Part shown: piece by piece, positions 1 through 9,325 of the stretch | Position numbering within the stretch: position 1 is the stretch's first letter | How the letters are laid out: the number at the start of each line of letters is the position of its first letter | Source of the DNA: Microbulbifer variabilis | GTDB taxonomy: Bacteria; Pseudomonadota; Gammaproteobacteria; Pseudomonadales; Cellvibrionaceae | Direction: 5' to 3' | NCBI RefSeq assembly: GCF_023716485.1 | Contig: NZ_CP092418.1 | Location: 4,248,501-4,312,500, forward strand | Length of the DNA: 64,000 bases | Position numbers and translations under genes: made by a program | The notes under the pieces: model-generated | The model's database searches: none | The model's input: the letters and a program-made list of their open reading frames with translations, nothing else | Told to the model about the DNA's origin: nothing

Positions 1-1
1 G

Positions 2-637
2 CGCTCTATCACCCGCTGGAACCACGGCCTTAGTCTGGAGCTAGCGCAAAAGCGCGCGCCCCTGTTCCTACTGATGCAACTTGTACTGCGCGGTAGCGTA
101 TGCCTATATCAGGGAGAAGAACTGGGTCTGGCGGAAGCGGATATCGCCTTTGAGGATTTGGTGGACCCCTACGGTATTAACCTTTGGCCCGAGTTCAAAG
201 GTCGCGATGGCTGCCGCACGCCTATGCCCTGGACCGATAGCGCTGATCAAGCCGGCTTCACCAGCGGGAAACCCTGGTTACCGATTTCCCAGAGTCACCG
301 GAACTTAGCCGTGAATCTGCAGCAAGACAGCCAGCACTCCATGCTCAACCAGTTCCGTGCATTGATCGAATGGCACCGGCAACTGCCCCAAAGTCTGGCA
401 ACCGCACAACAGGAAGTTCTCGATACCGGCAATGATTTATTGGTGTTCGTGCGCCGCGCAGATAAGGAAGTATACCTGGTCGCCCTGAATCTAGGCACCA
501 CTGAGGAAAGCTACGCTCTGCCACAAGAGTTTTTTGGGGCCGAGGATATTACTCCAGGCCTGTTTGCAATGGAGCTGAGAGAAAACACGCTGGTTTTGCC
601 CGCCGCTGGCGCCGGTGTATTGCGAAACAGTAATTAA
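2..637 (+). CDS. GH13 alpha-glucosidase, C-terminal part (5' end outside window)
   Basis: The reading frame is open from the first bases of the window to a TAA at 635-637, so this is the last ~211 residues of a longer enzyme. The segment SVCLYQGEELGL followed by DPYGINLWPEFKGRDGCRTPMPW is the late TIM-barrel signature of GH13 oligo-1,6-/alpha-glucosidases (GH13_23-like, from memory), followed by a small beta-sandwich domain. The catalytic Asp and Glu lie upstream, outside the window. It would release glucose from maltodextrins, matching the starch genes elsewhere in the window. A hairpin terminator lies 160 bp downstream. Family assignment is firm; exact linkage specificity is not visible. 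Confidence 0.9.
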   Translation, partial: RSITRWNHGLSLELAQKRAPLFLLMQLVLRGSVCLYQGEELGLAEADIAFEDLVDPYGINLWPEFKGRDGCRTPMPWTDSADQAGFTSGKPWLPISQSHRNLAVNLQQDSQHSMLNQFRALIEWHRQLPQSLATAQQEVLDTGNDLLVFVRRADKEVYLVALNLGTTEESYALPQEFFGAEDITPGLFAMELRENTLVLPAAGAGVLRNSN

Positions 638-793
638 TTTCAGGCTTTAACAGCCCGTCAAAAAATTTTACCAGCTGGTGGCAACAACCACCGGCTGCCA
701 ATTTCAGAAAAACTGCAGCATCTCTCCCTGGGCTATAAGTTGGTTTTTCTGTCTCTCTGCAACGTCATTTATCCTTTCGACGTCTGCTTCTCC

Positions 794-816
794 GCCGGCC
801 CAAAGCCGGCTTTTTT
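794..816 (+). terminator. Rho-independent terminator
   Basis: Perfect 6-bp GCCGGC inverted repeat with a 5-nt loop followed by a run of T. It ends the alpha-glucosidase transcript. Confidence 0.8.
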
Positions 817-853
817 AACTTTGCTCTACTTACTTTGCTGTGCGCCTCATAGA

Positions 854-1441
854 TCAGATCGCTTCCAGAGCTACCTTAGCCTGAGTTAAGGCACTCTCTT
901 TGTGGTCATCCCCCATATTCAGCCCTTCGGCATAAATGACCGTGACATCGTCAATGCCAATAAATGAGAGAAAATGCTTGATGTAGGGCTCATGAAAATC
1001 AATAACAGAATCTTTATAGAAACCCCCAGATGTCGTGACCAAGACCACTTTGGTATCTCTAATCAAACCCTCTGGCCCATTTTCTGTGTACGTAAAAGTC
1101 ACTCCGGCCCGCGCTAATTGATCAAACCAAGCTTTCAGAGTAGATGGGCTACCAAAGTTATACATGGGTGCTGCAATCAGTACCGTATCTGCATTTTTGA
1201 CCTGTTCAATAAGATTGTTCGAATACTCCGTTAGCTCTTTCTGGGCTGCACTTTTCTGTTCCTCAGGGGTGAAGAAGGCACTTACCATTTCACCGCTCAA
1301 ATGCGGAACTGGGTTAAGACTTAAATCCAACTCGGTGACTTCAGTGGCAGCCTGTCGTGACAGCCAGTGCTTAGCCAGTGACCTGGAAGTCGAATGGTCC
1401 CCTAAGGCAGAGGCATAAACGGCAAGAATTTTGTGACTCAT
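854..1441 (-). CDS. azoR: FMN-dependent NADH-azoreductase
   Basis: A 195-residue flavodoxin-like protein of the AzoR/AcpD family, of normal length. It starts MSHKILAVYASALGDHS (FMN phosphate-binding loop), has the APMYNFGSPSTLKAWFDQ motif near residue 95 and the TTSGG loop that closes over FMN near residue 140. Family members reduce quinones and azo compounds with NAD(P)H in the cytosol. The ATG is preceded by GGAGAG. It is transcribed away from a LysR regulator across an AT-rich spacer holding a large palindrome, the usual layout for LysR control of a quinone-detoxifying enzyme. Confidence 0.93.
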   Translation of the reverse strand: MSHKILAVYASALGDHSTSRSLAKHWLSRQAATEVTELDLSLNPVPHLSGEMVSAFFTPEEQKSAAQKELTEYSNNLIEQVKNADTVLIAAPMYNFGSPSTLKAWFDQLARAGVTFTYTENGPEGLIRDTKVVLVTTSGGFYKDSVIDFHEPYIKHFLSFIGIDDVTVIYAEGLNMGDDHKESALTQAKVALEAI

Positions 1442-1511
1442 AGTCTCTCCAGCTAGTGAACATCAATGATGCGGAGACTATAATCTCTGCAAATTGGCAA
1501 CTAAATTATCA

Positions 1512-1538
1512 ATTTATGCAATTTATAATTGCATAAAT
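1512..1538. promoter_or_regulatory. Operator-like palindrome between azoR and LysR
   Basis: Arms ATTTATGCAATT and AATTGCATAAAT (12 bp, perfect) are separated by TAT. The palindrome sits 5 bp before the likely LysR ATG at 1544, so a bound regulator would block its own translation start region and could act on azoR. Confidence 0.6.
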
Positions 1539-1543
1539 GCAAA

Positions 1544-2410
1544 ATGATGGACTGGAACGATCTTCGATACCTGATAGCCGTGGCAGATCACGGCTCCCTA
1601 CAGAGTGCAGCCAAAGCCTTGGGGGTAAACCATTCCACCGCCTGGAGACGTCTACAGGCCTTGGAAAAAGATCTTGGCTGCCAGCTTTTCGTGGTAGACA
1701 GGCAGGGCTATTTCCTCACAGACGAAGGGAATGCGGCTTTAGAACACGCCAGAAAAGCCGCCGAGAATATCAATGCCATTGCCTTGAATACCGGCATTAA
1801 AAACCTGGAAATGGAAGGCATTATCCGTATTACCTCAATCGGCTCTTACTCTTATGAGGTGATCCCAAAACTCTGTGCCGCCTTTCGCACACACCACCCC
1901 AAAGTTGAATTTGAACTCATAGACTCGGCGGAACACCTATCACTGGAGAAGAGGGAGGCGGACATTGCCTTTCGTGGATCACCTAGCGCTCCGGATAACC
2001 TCATTGCCAAGAAGCTCTTTGATATCAACTGGCATATTTTTGCCCATCCAGACTTGGTTAGCGGTCCAATGACACTGGATGAGATTAAGCAGCAGAATAT
2101 TATTGGTTATCGCGGCTTGAGTTTGCCGATTGGTCGCTGGAGTGAAAAAATATTTAAGAATAGCCGCAAAGTAATTTACTGTAATTCGGTAATGGCGGCG
2201 GCAGGTGCAGCCAATGCAAAACTGGGTTTTGCCATTTTGCCCGAAGGGGACCAAAAAATGGTGCAACCTTACAAACTAAAGAAAGTATTCGAGCTTAAAG
2301 AGTTCCAAAGCCATTTCTGGTTACTTTCTCATCCTCAAATGCGCAATTCAGCACGCGTTAAAGCCTTTTGGGACTTCAGCCTGGACACCTTTAAAAAAGG
2401 ATGTCTTTAA
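1544..2410 (+). CDS. LysR-family transcriptional regulator
   Basis: N-terminal winged helix (WNDLRYLIAVADHGSLQSAAKALGVNHSTAWRRLQALE, residues about 3-42) and a LysR substrate-binding domain (about 90-285). An in-frame TTG exists at 1529 but lies inside the operator palindrome, so I prefer ATG at 1544 (288 aa) or the adjacent ATG at 1547. The variant STAWRRLQALE recognition helix is of the kind found in LysR proteins beside oxidoreductases. It is divergent from azoR, which it probably controls, sensing an electrophile or quinone by inference. Confidence 0.9.
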   Translation: MMDWNDLRYLIAVADHGSLQSAAKALGVNHSTAWRRLQALEKDLGCQLFVVDRQGYFLTDEGNAALEHARKAAENINAIALNTGIKNLEMEGIIRITSIGSYSYEVIPKLCAAFRTHHPKVEFELIDSAEHLSLEKREADIAFRGSPSAPDNLIAKKLFDINWHIFAHPDLVSGPMTLDEIKQQNIIGYRGLSLPIGRWSEKIFKNSRKVIYCNSVMAAAGAANAKLGFAILPEGDQKMVQPYKLKKVFELKEFQSHFWLLSHPQMRNSARVKAFWDFSLDTFKKGCL

Positions 2411-2587
2411 GCTGATCAAGCTGAAAATTATTAGCTACGGGTGTCCATCAGATCACAGCCTATAATGTTCAATTAATATGGATACACCGCCCAATCATTC
2501 AATAATGATTAGCCGTATTTAACCCCAACTGTCGTTAACAGGCGGACCATTCGACGGGAAATTATTTTCAACAGGCGGAGTCGATCC

Positions 2588-5125
2588 GTGCCAATACCCG
2601 GGCCAAAATCCGAAAGCGGAAACGCCAGTAAAGCCGACTTAAAAGGCTCCCAGGTTGACCTGCAGAAAGCCGATTTACCCTCCATTTACCAGGCACTCAA
2701 CACCTCACCTCAGGGGTTAAGCCAGGCCGAGGCCGAGACACGTCTACAACGCTATGGCCCCAATAGCATCCAGGAGAAAGAACAAAGCGCACTACTCAAG
2801 TTTCTGCGTTTTTTTTGGGGGCCCATCCCCTGGATGATCGAAGCCGCCGCCCTGCTATCGGCACTTATCGGTCACTGGCCAGATTTCGCCATTATTATGG
2901 CGCTACTACTTTACAATGCGGTGGCGGGATTTTGGCAGGAGCACAAGGCCTCCAATGCTCTGGCCGCGCTCAAGGCCAGCATGGCGCCACAGGCGGAGGT
3001 GTTGCGCGATGGTAGTTTTCATACCATTGACGCCGCCGATGTGGTTCCCGGGGATATTGTACGAATCAAGCTCGGCCAAGTGGTGCCCGCAGATGTGCGC
3101 TTTGTCGACGGCAAATCCATCAGTATCGATCAGGCTGCACTTACGGGTGAGTCATTGCCGGTCAGCAAAAAAATAGGAGACATCGGTTATTCCAGTAGTA
3201 TCGCCAAGCGCGGCGAAATGACCGCCGTTACAATTGGCACCGGGCGTAATACTTTTTTTGGCCGCACCGCAAAGTTGGTAGCCGGTGCCGGCCAAGGCGC
3301 CTCTCACTCGCAAAAAGCCGTTACTCATATTGGCGATTTCCTGATAGTGCTGTGCCTGGTGCTGGCTTTGTTACTGGTAGGTACCCAGCTCTATCGGGAT
3401 ATCGTGGTGGCCCCCAGCTGGCACTGGTCGGACATTATTAATATTTTACGCACAGTCCTGGTGCTATTAATTGCCTCGATTCCCGTGGCAATGCCCTCCG
3501 TAATCACTGTCACTAACGCACTCGGTGCCCTGGCGCTATCCCGAAAAAAAGCCATAGTCTCGCGACTGGAGTCTATAGAGGAGCTTGCCGGGGTCGATAT
3601 TCTCTGCTCCGATAAAACCGGAACGCTCACCAAGAACCAACTAAGCCTGCACGACCCCAAATTATTTGTCGCCAAGAGCCCGGAACAGTTAATTCTCGCC
3701 GCGGCACTCGCCTCGGAAAAAGGTTCTAGTGATCCGATCGATCAGGCAATTTTTGCCGGCCTCAAAGATAAGAAAGCACTGAATAATTACCAGCTTAAAG
3801 AATTCACTCCTTTCGACCCAGTAATCAAGCGTGCCCAGGCCCAAGTAGTCGATGACAGTGGAAATTCTTTGTTTTATTGCAAAGGTGCGCCCCAAGCGGT
3901 GATGCAATTGTGCAAGCTCAGTGGTGATAATGAAAAGAAAGCCTCAGACTGCGTGCAGGAACTCGCCGCACGGGGTTTACGCTCCCTGGGTGTGGCGAGT
4001 TCCAATGATGGGAAAAGATGGAGCTTTCTTGGCATCCTCTCTTTAGAAGATCCGCCTCGGGATGATTCCAAACAAACCATCAGCCGGGCCCGGGAGCATG
4101 GGCTGCAGGTAAAAATGATTACTGGCGACGACGTCGCTATCGGCAAAGAAATCGCTGCTCAGGTGGGGATTGGGCAGAATATTTACGCCGCCGCCGATGT
4201 TTTTACAGACTCGGAGAATATGGACCACTTATCCAAGCAGGTGGTCGATTGTGTTGAGCGCGCCGATGGCTTTGGCCGTGTTTTCCCCGAACATAAGTAC
4301 GCAATCGTAAAAGCCTTACAAGAGAGAGGGCACCAGGTGGCAATGACCGGAGACGGTGTCAACGATGCGCCAGCCCTAAAACAAGCTGATTGCGGAATTG
4401 CCGTTAGTGGCGCCACCGATGCGGCCCGTGCCGCAGCGGCGATTATTCTCACCGCTCCGGGCCTCTCCACTGTAGTGGATGCAATTGACGAAGCACGCAA
4501 GATCTTTGAGCGCATTATTAATTATGTGCTCTTTCGGGTATCCATGACCCTGGATATTATGGTGGTGGTGGTGTTTGCCACTATCCTCTTCGGTTTTTCT
4601 CCCCTCACCCCAGTCATGATCGTATTAGTGGCACTGCTTGACGATATTCCCATTATGACTATTGCCTACGACAACACCCTGCTGCCGAAAGAGCCGGTGC
4701 ATTGGGAAATGCGCGATTTATTATTGGGTTCAACCATTATCGGCATTTTTTCTATCGCACAAACCATGGGGCTGCTTTTGATTGGTATGGAATGGCTACA
4801 AAACAGTCAATGGCAATCCTGGATACCCCTGGATAAGTCTCAGATCCAAACGATTATTTTTTTACAAATTGTTGCCGGCGGCCATTTACTACTTTTTGTC
4901 GTGCGATCTCGCTCTGCCTTCTTCGCAAAGCCACTGCCCGCAATGAAGTTATTTATCGCTATTGTTGGTACTCAGGCGCTCACGGTTTTGATGTGTGGAT
5001 TTGGTTGGCTGGTACCTGCTATTCCCTGGCGTATTATCGGGCTCGTTTGGCTCTATATGATTTTGTGGATGTTTATTCTGGATCTGGTGAAGAAGCTACT
5101 CTATCAACGTCTGCAGGATATTTAA
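2588..5125 (+). CDS. Plasma-membrane proton-efflux P-type ATPase (P3A type)
   Basis: An 845-residue P-type ATPase related to fungal and plant Pma1-type H+ pumps, with bacterial homologues. Seen: cation-ATPase N-terminal domain (about 25-95), actuator TGES loop in QAALTGESLPVSKK, PVAMPSV in the fourth membrane helix, phosphorylated Asp342 in CSDKTGTLTKN, TGDD and the hinge AMTGDGVNDAPALKQAD, and a hydrophobic C-terminal half. It would pump protons outward using ATP. GTG start with GGCGGAG 7 bp upstream. The PPK2 gene follows 49 bp later, so the two are probably co-transcribed. The family is clear; ion choice is by homology. Confidence 0.93.
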   Translation: MPIPGPKSESGNASKADLKGSQVDLQKADLPSIYQALNTSPQGLSQAEAETRLQRYGPNSIQEKEQSALLKFLRFFWGPIPWMIEAAALLSALIGHWPDFAIIMALLLYNAVAGFWQEHKASNALAALKASMAPQAEVLRDGSFHTIDAADVVPGDIVRIKLGQVVPADVRFVDGKSISIDQAALTGESLPVSKKIGDIGYSSSIAKRGEMTAVTIGTGRNTFFGRTAKLVAGAGQGASHSQKAVTHIGDFLIVLCLVLALLLVGTQLYRDIVVAPSWHWSDIINILRTVLVLLIASIPVAMPSVITVTNALGALALSRKKAIVSRLESIEELAGVDILCSDKTGTLTKNQLSLHDPKLFVAKSPEQLILAAALASEKGSSDPIDQAIFAGLKDKKALNNYQLKEFTPFDPVIKRAQAQVVDDSGNSLFYCKGAPQAVMQLCKLSGDNEKKASDCVQELAARGLRSLGVASSNDGKRWSFLGILSLEDPPRDDSKQTISRAREHGLQVKMITGDDVAIGKEIAAQVGIGQNIYAAADVFTDSENMDHLSKQVVDCVERADGFGRVFPEHKYAIVKALQERGHQVAMTGDGVNDAPALKQADCGIAVSGATDAARAAAAIILTAPGLSTVVDAIDEARKIFERIINYVLFRVSMTLDIMVVVVFATILFGFSPLTPVMIVLVALLDDIPIMTIAYDNTLLPKEPVHWEMRDLLLGSTIIGIFSIAQTMGLLLIGMEWLQNSQWQSWIPLDKSQIQTIIFLQIVAGGHLLLFVVRSRSAFFAKPLPAMKLFIAIVGTQALTVLMCGFGWLVPAIPWRIIGLVWLYMILWMFILDLVKKLLYQRLQDI

Positions 5126-5174
5126 TCCAACCTGCATGGACAAATCATTTAACTTACCATGAAGAAATAAAACT

Positions 5175-6050
5175 ATGAATTGCTTCGAGGCATTCCAGGT
5201 AAAATCCGGCAGCAAGGTACAGTTAGATAAGATCGATGCCAGTTTTAAAGATTGCTATAAAAATCGCGAAGAGGCCCAGCCTGTCATTGATAAATTGGAT
5301 GAAAGAATTCGCGCACAGCAATATCTTATGTATGCCGAGCACAAGCGCTCCCTATTGATCTGCCTGCAGGGTCGGGATGCCTCCGGTAAAGATGGCACTA
5401 TTAATCATGTGCTTGGAGCAATGAATCCCCAAGGCTGTACAGTAACCAGCTTCAAGCAGCCATCTAAAGAAGAAGCCGCCCATGATTTCCTGTGGAGGTG
5501 TCACAAAGTCACCCCTGCACAGGGACATGTGGCGATTTTTAACCGATCCCACTATGAAGATGTATTAATTCAACGGGTGCATAATATGGTACCAGAGAGC
5601 ATCTGGTCCAAGCGCTACGATCATATCAACCACTTCGAACAATTATTAGCCGACCACAACACCCTAGTATTAAAATTTTTCCTGCATATTGATGCAGATG
5701 AACAACTGAAACGCTTTAAACAGCGTATTGATGACCCAAGCAAACACTGGAAAATCAGCGAGAGCGATTATACAGAGGCAAGCTACTGGGATGCCTACAC
5801 CCAGGCTTTTGAGGATATCCTAAAAAAATGCAGCTACTCTCATGCTCCATGGTTTGTCATTCCCGCAAACCACAAATGGTTTAGGAATCTTGCGATTGCC
5901 TCCATAGTGGCAGATGCAATGGAGTCCTTAAAAATGACTTTTCCCAAGCCCAGCGTGGACATCAATGAAATCAAGAGGAAATATCACCAGCTGGACAAAA
6001 AGGAACTACAGGAAGGGCTAATAAATACCCTCCCTTCAAAAAACAAATGA
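5175..6050 (+). CDS. ppk2: Polyphosphate kinase 2 family protein
   Basis: A single-domain PPK2 of 291 residues. Walker A GRDASGKDG near residue 68, the lid region with FNRSHYEDV (Walker B-like) near residue 121, and the C-terminal HAPWFVIPANHKWFRNL signature are all present. PPK2 enzymes transfer phosphate between polyphosphate and nucleotides; class I, II or III (NDP, NMP or both) cannot be assigned by eye. It lies just downstream of the H+-ATPase. A plausible link is local ATP regeneration from polyphosphate for proton pumping under stress, which is inference only. Confidence 0.92.
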   Translation: MNCFEAFQVKSGSKVQLDKIDASFKDCYKNREEAQPVIDKLDERIRAQQYLMYAEHKRSLLICLQGRDASGKDGTINHVLGAMNPQGCTVTSFKQPSKEEAAHDFLWRCHKVTPAQGHVAIFNRSHYEDVLIQRVHNMVPESIWSKRYDHINHFEQLLADHNTLVLKFFLHIDADEQLKRFKQRIDDPSKHWKISESDYTEASYWDAYTQAFEDILKKCSYSHAPWFVIPANHKWFRNLAIASIVADAMESLKMTFPKPSVDINEIKRKYHQLDKKELQEGLINTLPSKNK

Positions 6051-6115
6051 TCTTAAAATACAGAACCACTTGATCAACAAATCAGGACATAATACTACTG
6101 CCTACTTGCACCCAA

Positions 6116-6940
6116 TTAATCCTTTTTATCACCTAAATATTTAGTATTAAAAATTTTATCAAATGCATCATATACAGCAAGATGCAGCGTATCGCCATGA
6201 TCCAGCTGTTCAAAATAACCGAAGTGTATATTATTTTTATTATTATCTAACTTATTGAATAAAGTTCTTGCCAGCCGTTCCATGACCTCCCCTTCTTTCC
6301 CCACACCTACATAGACCGACTTATCATCACAGCAATCTTTAGGAACTTTCTTCAAAAGAGACTCTCCGCTCCACCACAAGCTTGGACTAATAATGATGTA
6401 ATTATCGAAGAGATCTGCACGTTTAAATAGAATTTCTGTAGCCAAAAGCCCCCCAAGGGACTGGCCAATCAAAGTAGAATCCCCGTTTACACGATAATTA
6501 TTTTCAATTAGAGGCTGAACTTCTCCATCAAGAAAACCTATAAAATTATCCGAACCACCAGAGGTTGGAAACTCTTGCCTATCCAGCTTCTTAGCCGAGG
6601 GGAATGTAAAATCCCGTTTCCTGTCTACATTTACGACTCCAACAAGAATCGATTCCGGTAGCATATTAATCCAGGAAAAGGACCCAAATTGCAACAAACC
6701 AGCTATATGAACAAAATCTTCATTCATAGAACCATCTAAAAGATAGATTACCGGGTAACTTCTTTTAGTATCGCGTTGATAACTCGCTGGTAGGTAAACA
6801 TTCAACGTGCGCTTTTCATCTAAGATTGCGGATGAAAAGCTTATCGAATCGCCAACTATCAAGGGTGACTTGTCAACCTCTACCCCCAAAGAGAAAGAGG
6901 ACATCAAAAATAAATACGTAAAAATCCAACACCTGAGCAT
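6116..6940 (-). CDS. Secreted alpha/beta-hydrolase esterase (esterase D / IroE-like)
   Basis: 274 residues with an N-terminal signal peptide (cleavable-looking hydrophobic stretch, residues 3-19). The body matches the putative esterase family (PF00756): VIYLLDGSMNEDF strand, nucleophile elbow GQSLGG with Ser near residue 165, and catalytic-His candidate in LDHGDTLHLAVYDAF. Relatives hydrolyse siderophore triesters, S-formylglutathione or other acyl esters in the periplasm. ATG preceded by GGGTGAG. It is 185 bp downstream of the ligase operon on the same strand and could belong to it, but it may have its own promoter. Substrate unknown. Confidence 0.8.
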   Translation of the reverse strand: MLRCWIFTYLFLMSSFSLGVEVDKSPLIVGDSISFSSAILDEKRTLNVYLPASYQRDTKRSYPVIYLLDGSMNEDFVHIAGLLQFGSFSWINMLPESILVGVVNVDRKRDFTFPSAKKLDRQEFPTSGGSDNFIGFLDGEVQPLIENNYRVNGDSTLIGQSLGGLLATEILFKRADLFDNYIIISPSLWWSGESLLKKVPKDCCDDKSVYVGVGKEGEVMERLARTLFNKLDNNKNNIHFGYFEQLDHGDTLHLAVYDAFDKIFNTKYLGDKKD

Positions 6941-7125
6941 GAGCTCACCCCATATGAAATTTAATTTTTATTAATAAAAAAGTAAGGCTTACCCAAATAC
7001 ACACCTATCAAACCAACAATTTTTAACTTTAAACCAGCCTCAACCTTACTCGATATACTACATCTATACGGGGGAACACTTAACCACAAAAACAACAAAC
7101 TGAAAAGCTATTGATGATGCATAAA

Positions 7126-8448
7126 TCATCTTCTATCTATGATTTTTTTAATCTTCCCTGATTTCTGACTAATTATACCAGGCTGCAGGATATCTATATT
7201 TAGTCTTGAAGCAGACTCAAGCCCAAGGAATATCATACGAAGCGTTAGATCAAAACTAGTCAACTCTCTATAAAACTCACCCGCCAAATACTCTTTCTCC
7301 TGATCATCAACATTATCTTTAGCTTCAATTTTAAATGATAATTGATCGTGCCCATCAATCTTATCAATAATGCAATGGTAAAAGGAGCTGAGTCCAGGAA
7401 TGGCTGTAACAATATTTTCCAACACAATTGGATATATATTTCCCCCATTGATTGTGAACATATTATCGCGACGCCCTCTGATGGGGCCCAAATAGGCTCC
7501 AGTTTGGCCACACTCACATGGCTCCTTATACATTTCAGCCAAATCGTGTGTGTTATAACGAATCAAAGGAAGAGCTTCACGTTTCAGCGCTGTTATTACT
7601 AATTCCCCTGTAACGCCATCTTCACATAACTTGCCAGTATCTGGATCAATAACCTCTACATGAAAAAAATCTTCCCAGACATGTAAGTTATGATATTGGC
7701 ATTCACTCGCTATTAGCCCAAATTCCGTATTTGCATACATGTTAATTAACTTGGCGTTGAATACCCCCTCATAGTGACTCCGAAAAGTCTCTGAAAACAA
7801 TTCACCCACTACGAATATTTTCCTAACACTCAAAGACGCGGGCGATATATTTTTTTCCAGACAGTAACGCTCTAGCCTTGGTAACAATGAAGGTAAGCAA
7901 ACCATATAATTCAGCTTATCTTTTTGTAGACTCTGTAGCTGATGATCAATTCCTAGAAAAGAATCTGCTGGAATAGTGAGACCAAAAATTTCACTGGCAG
8001 CATGACAGATCATCCCACTAGGCCAGGGACCATAAGTCATTGCACATAAACACTTTTCGAATGGTTCTACACCTGCAAGCAAATAGCTTCGAGCCTGAGA
8101 AATTATTGCCAGCTCAATATCTTTACGTGTATAAGGCACGCGCTTGGGTGCACCGGTACTGCCTGAAGTATGACAATAGCGAACAATATTGTCATAATTC
8201 ATACTAACTTCTGACATAGAAGTTGAAAATACTTCCGAACTTATAATCGGTAGCTTATATAAATCTTCACAACTTCTTATTTCCTCTATGTCAATGTTAT
8301 TATTTATAATTAGCTTGCGATAATAATCAGATTTTTCAAAGGATTCTCGCAATAATCGCCTCACCTGTTCATCTTTTAAACTCTGCCTTTCAATTTCAGG
8401 CTGACTATTGACATCTAAAAACTCAGCTCGCAGCTCATAATAATTCAT
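7126..8448 (-). CDS. PaaK-like adenylate-forming ligase
   Basis: About 440 residues of the phenylacetate-CoA ligase (PaaK) branch of the ANL superfamily. Seen: P-loop HTSGSTGAPKRVPYT near residue 95, MYANTEFGLIASEC adenine motif, and LIRYNTHDLAEM with a following CECGQTG pair of cysteines, GRRDNMFTINGGNIYP hinge, and a C-terminal subdomain ending near KSGKIKKII. It should adenylate a carboxylic acid, probably aromatic, and transfer it to CoA or a carrier. I choose ATG at 8448 because GGTGGA lies 5 bp before it; the in-frame TTG and GTG codons upstream have no better site. Third gene of the lyase operon, 16 bp after the dioxygenase stop. No carrier protein is visible nearby, which favours CoA. 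Confidence 0.85.
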   Translation of the reverse strand: MNYYELRAEFLDVNSQPEIERQSLKDEQVRRLLRESFEKSDYYRKLIINNNIDIEEIRSCEDLYKLPIISSEVFSTSMSEVSMNYDNIVRYCHTSGSTGAPKRVPYTRKDIELAIISQARSYLLAGVEPFEKCLCAMTYGPWPSGMICHAASEIFGLTIPADSFLGIDHQLQSLQKDKLNYMVCLPSLLPRLERYCLEKNISPASLSVRKIFVVGELFSETFRSHYEGVFNAKLINMYANTEFGLIASECQYHNLHVWEDFFHVEVIDPDTGKLCEDGVTGELVITALKREALPLIRYNTHDLAEMYKEPCECGQTGAYLGPIRGRRDNMFTINGGNIYPIVLENIVTAIPGLSSFYHCIIDKIDGHDQLSFKIEAKDNVDDQEKEYLAGEFYRELTSFDLTLRMIFLGLESASRLNIDILQPGIISQKSGKIKKIIDRR

Positions 8449-8464
8449 AAAATCCACCAATTAA

Positions 8465-9325
8465 TCACTTATAGTACTTAATCGGTTTTTCAGCAGAAAA
8501 ATGTACACGATGTAATTCTCGTCGTTGATTGTAATCATTGACGGCATAGTGTAAGACTTGGTGATTATTCCAAATAACCAAGGTCCCAGGACACCATTGC
8601 ACTCGACAATTGAATTCTGGTTTTTCTATATGCTGAAATAAATAATTTAAAAGCCCCATACTCTCATCGCATGTCATTCCCTCAAATTGCGAGGTGGTAG
8701 TTCGGTTTAAGTAGAGAAAAGGCTTACCGGTTACAGAATTTTTACAGACTGCTGGATGTATAGCAGATTCTAGTGGCATCAATTTTAGTGCTCGTTCTAT
8801 ACTTGAATCATCTCCATCTTTACCTTCTACTGATTTCTTCAGCGGCTGTTTTTTAAGCATCAACTCTGTCGTGTGTATCACATTGAGTGAACCGACTAAC
8901 TGTTGCATTACAGTTGACAGACTCCCATAAGCAAGCGTTGAACTTGTAAAGAGGGTATCACCACCCTTAGAAGGAATATCAATACCGTACAATGCGATAC
9001 CTTTTACCGGGTTGGAGTAATAGCCCTGATCGTGATGCCATATTCCTCCTGTATTTTTCTTTTCACCAGGCTCTTTAATAATTTTAGCAACTTGTGGATA
9101 ACCCTCTGAGTGACCTTGAAAGAAGAAATAGTTCTGCTGAAGCTCCCCAAACAAGCTGCAGAACCTAACAAATGCCTGAGTATCCAGGTCCATATCTCGG
9201 ATAACTAAAAGTTCATGTTCATGCCATAAATTTTTTAATGTTTGCTCAGTGTCCAGATCTAATTCAGAAATTTCTTTAGCGGAAATCTCAATACCAAAAT
9301 TTCCTGTTAAATAGTTAAAATTCAT
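8465..9325 (-). CDS. TauD/TfdA-family Fe(II)/2-oxoglutarate dioxygenase
   Basis: 286 residues. Facial triad: His97-x-Asp99 in WHHDQGYY and the distal His in the C-terminal signature LHYAVNDYNQRRELHRVHF, whose arginines bind 2-oxoglutarate. The layout matches taurine/2,4-D dioxygenases and clavaminate-synthase-like enzymes of biosynthetic clusters. ATG at 9325 overlaps the upstream lyase stop as ATGA and has GAGAG upstream, so translation is coupled. By context it probably hydroxylates the lyase product or the amino acid, possibly after activation by the ligase; substrate is inference. Confidence 0.9.
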   Translation of the reverse strand: MNFNYLTGNFGIEISAKEISELDLDTEQTLKNLWHEHELLVIRDMDLDTQAFVRFCSLFGELQQNYFFFQGHSEGYPQVAKIIKEPGEKKNTGGIWHHDQGYYSNPVKGIALYGIDIPSKGGDTLFTSSTLAYGSLSTVMQQLVGSLNVIHTTELMLKKQPLKKSVEGKDGDDSSIERALKLMPLESAIHPAVCKNSVTGKPFLYLNRTTTSQFEGMTCDESMGLLNYLFQHIEKPEFNCRVQWCPGTLVIWNNHQVLHYAVNDYNQRRELHRVHFSAEKPIKYYK

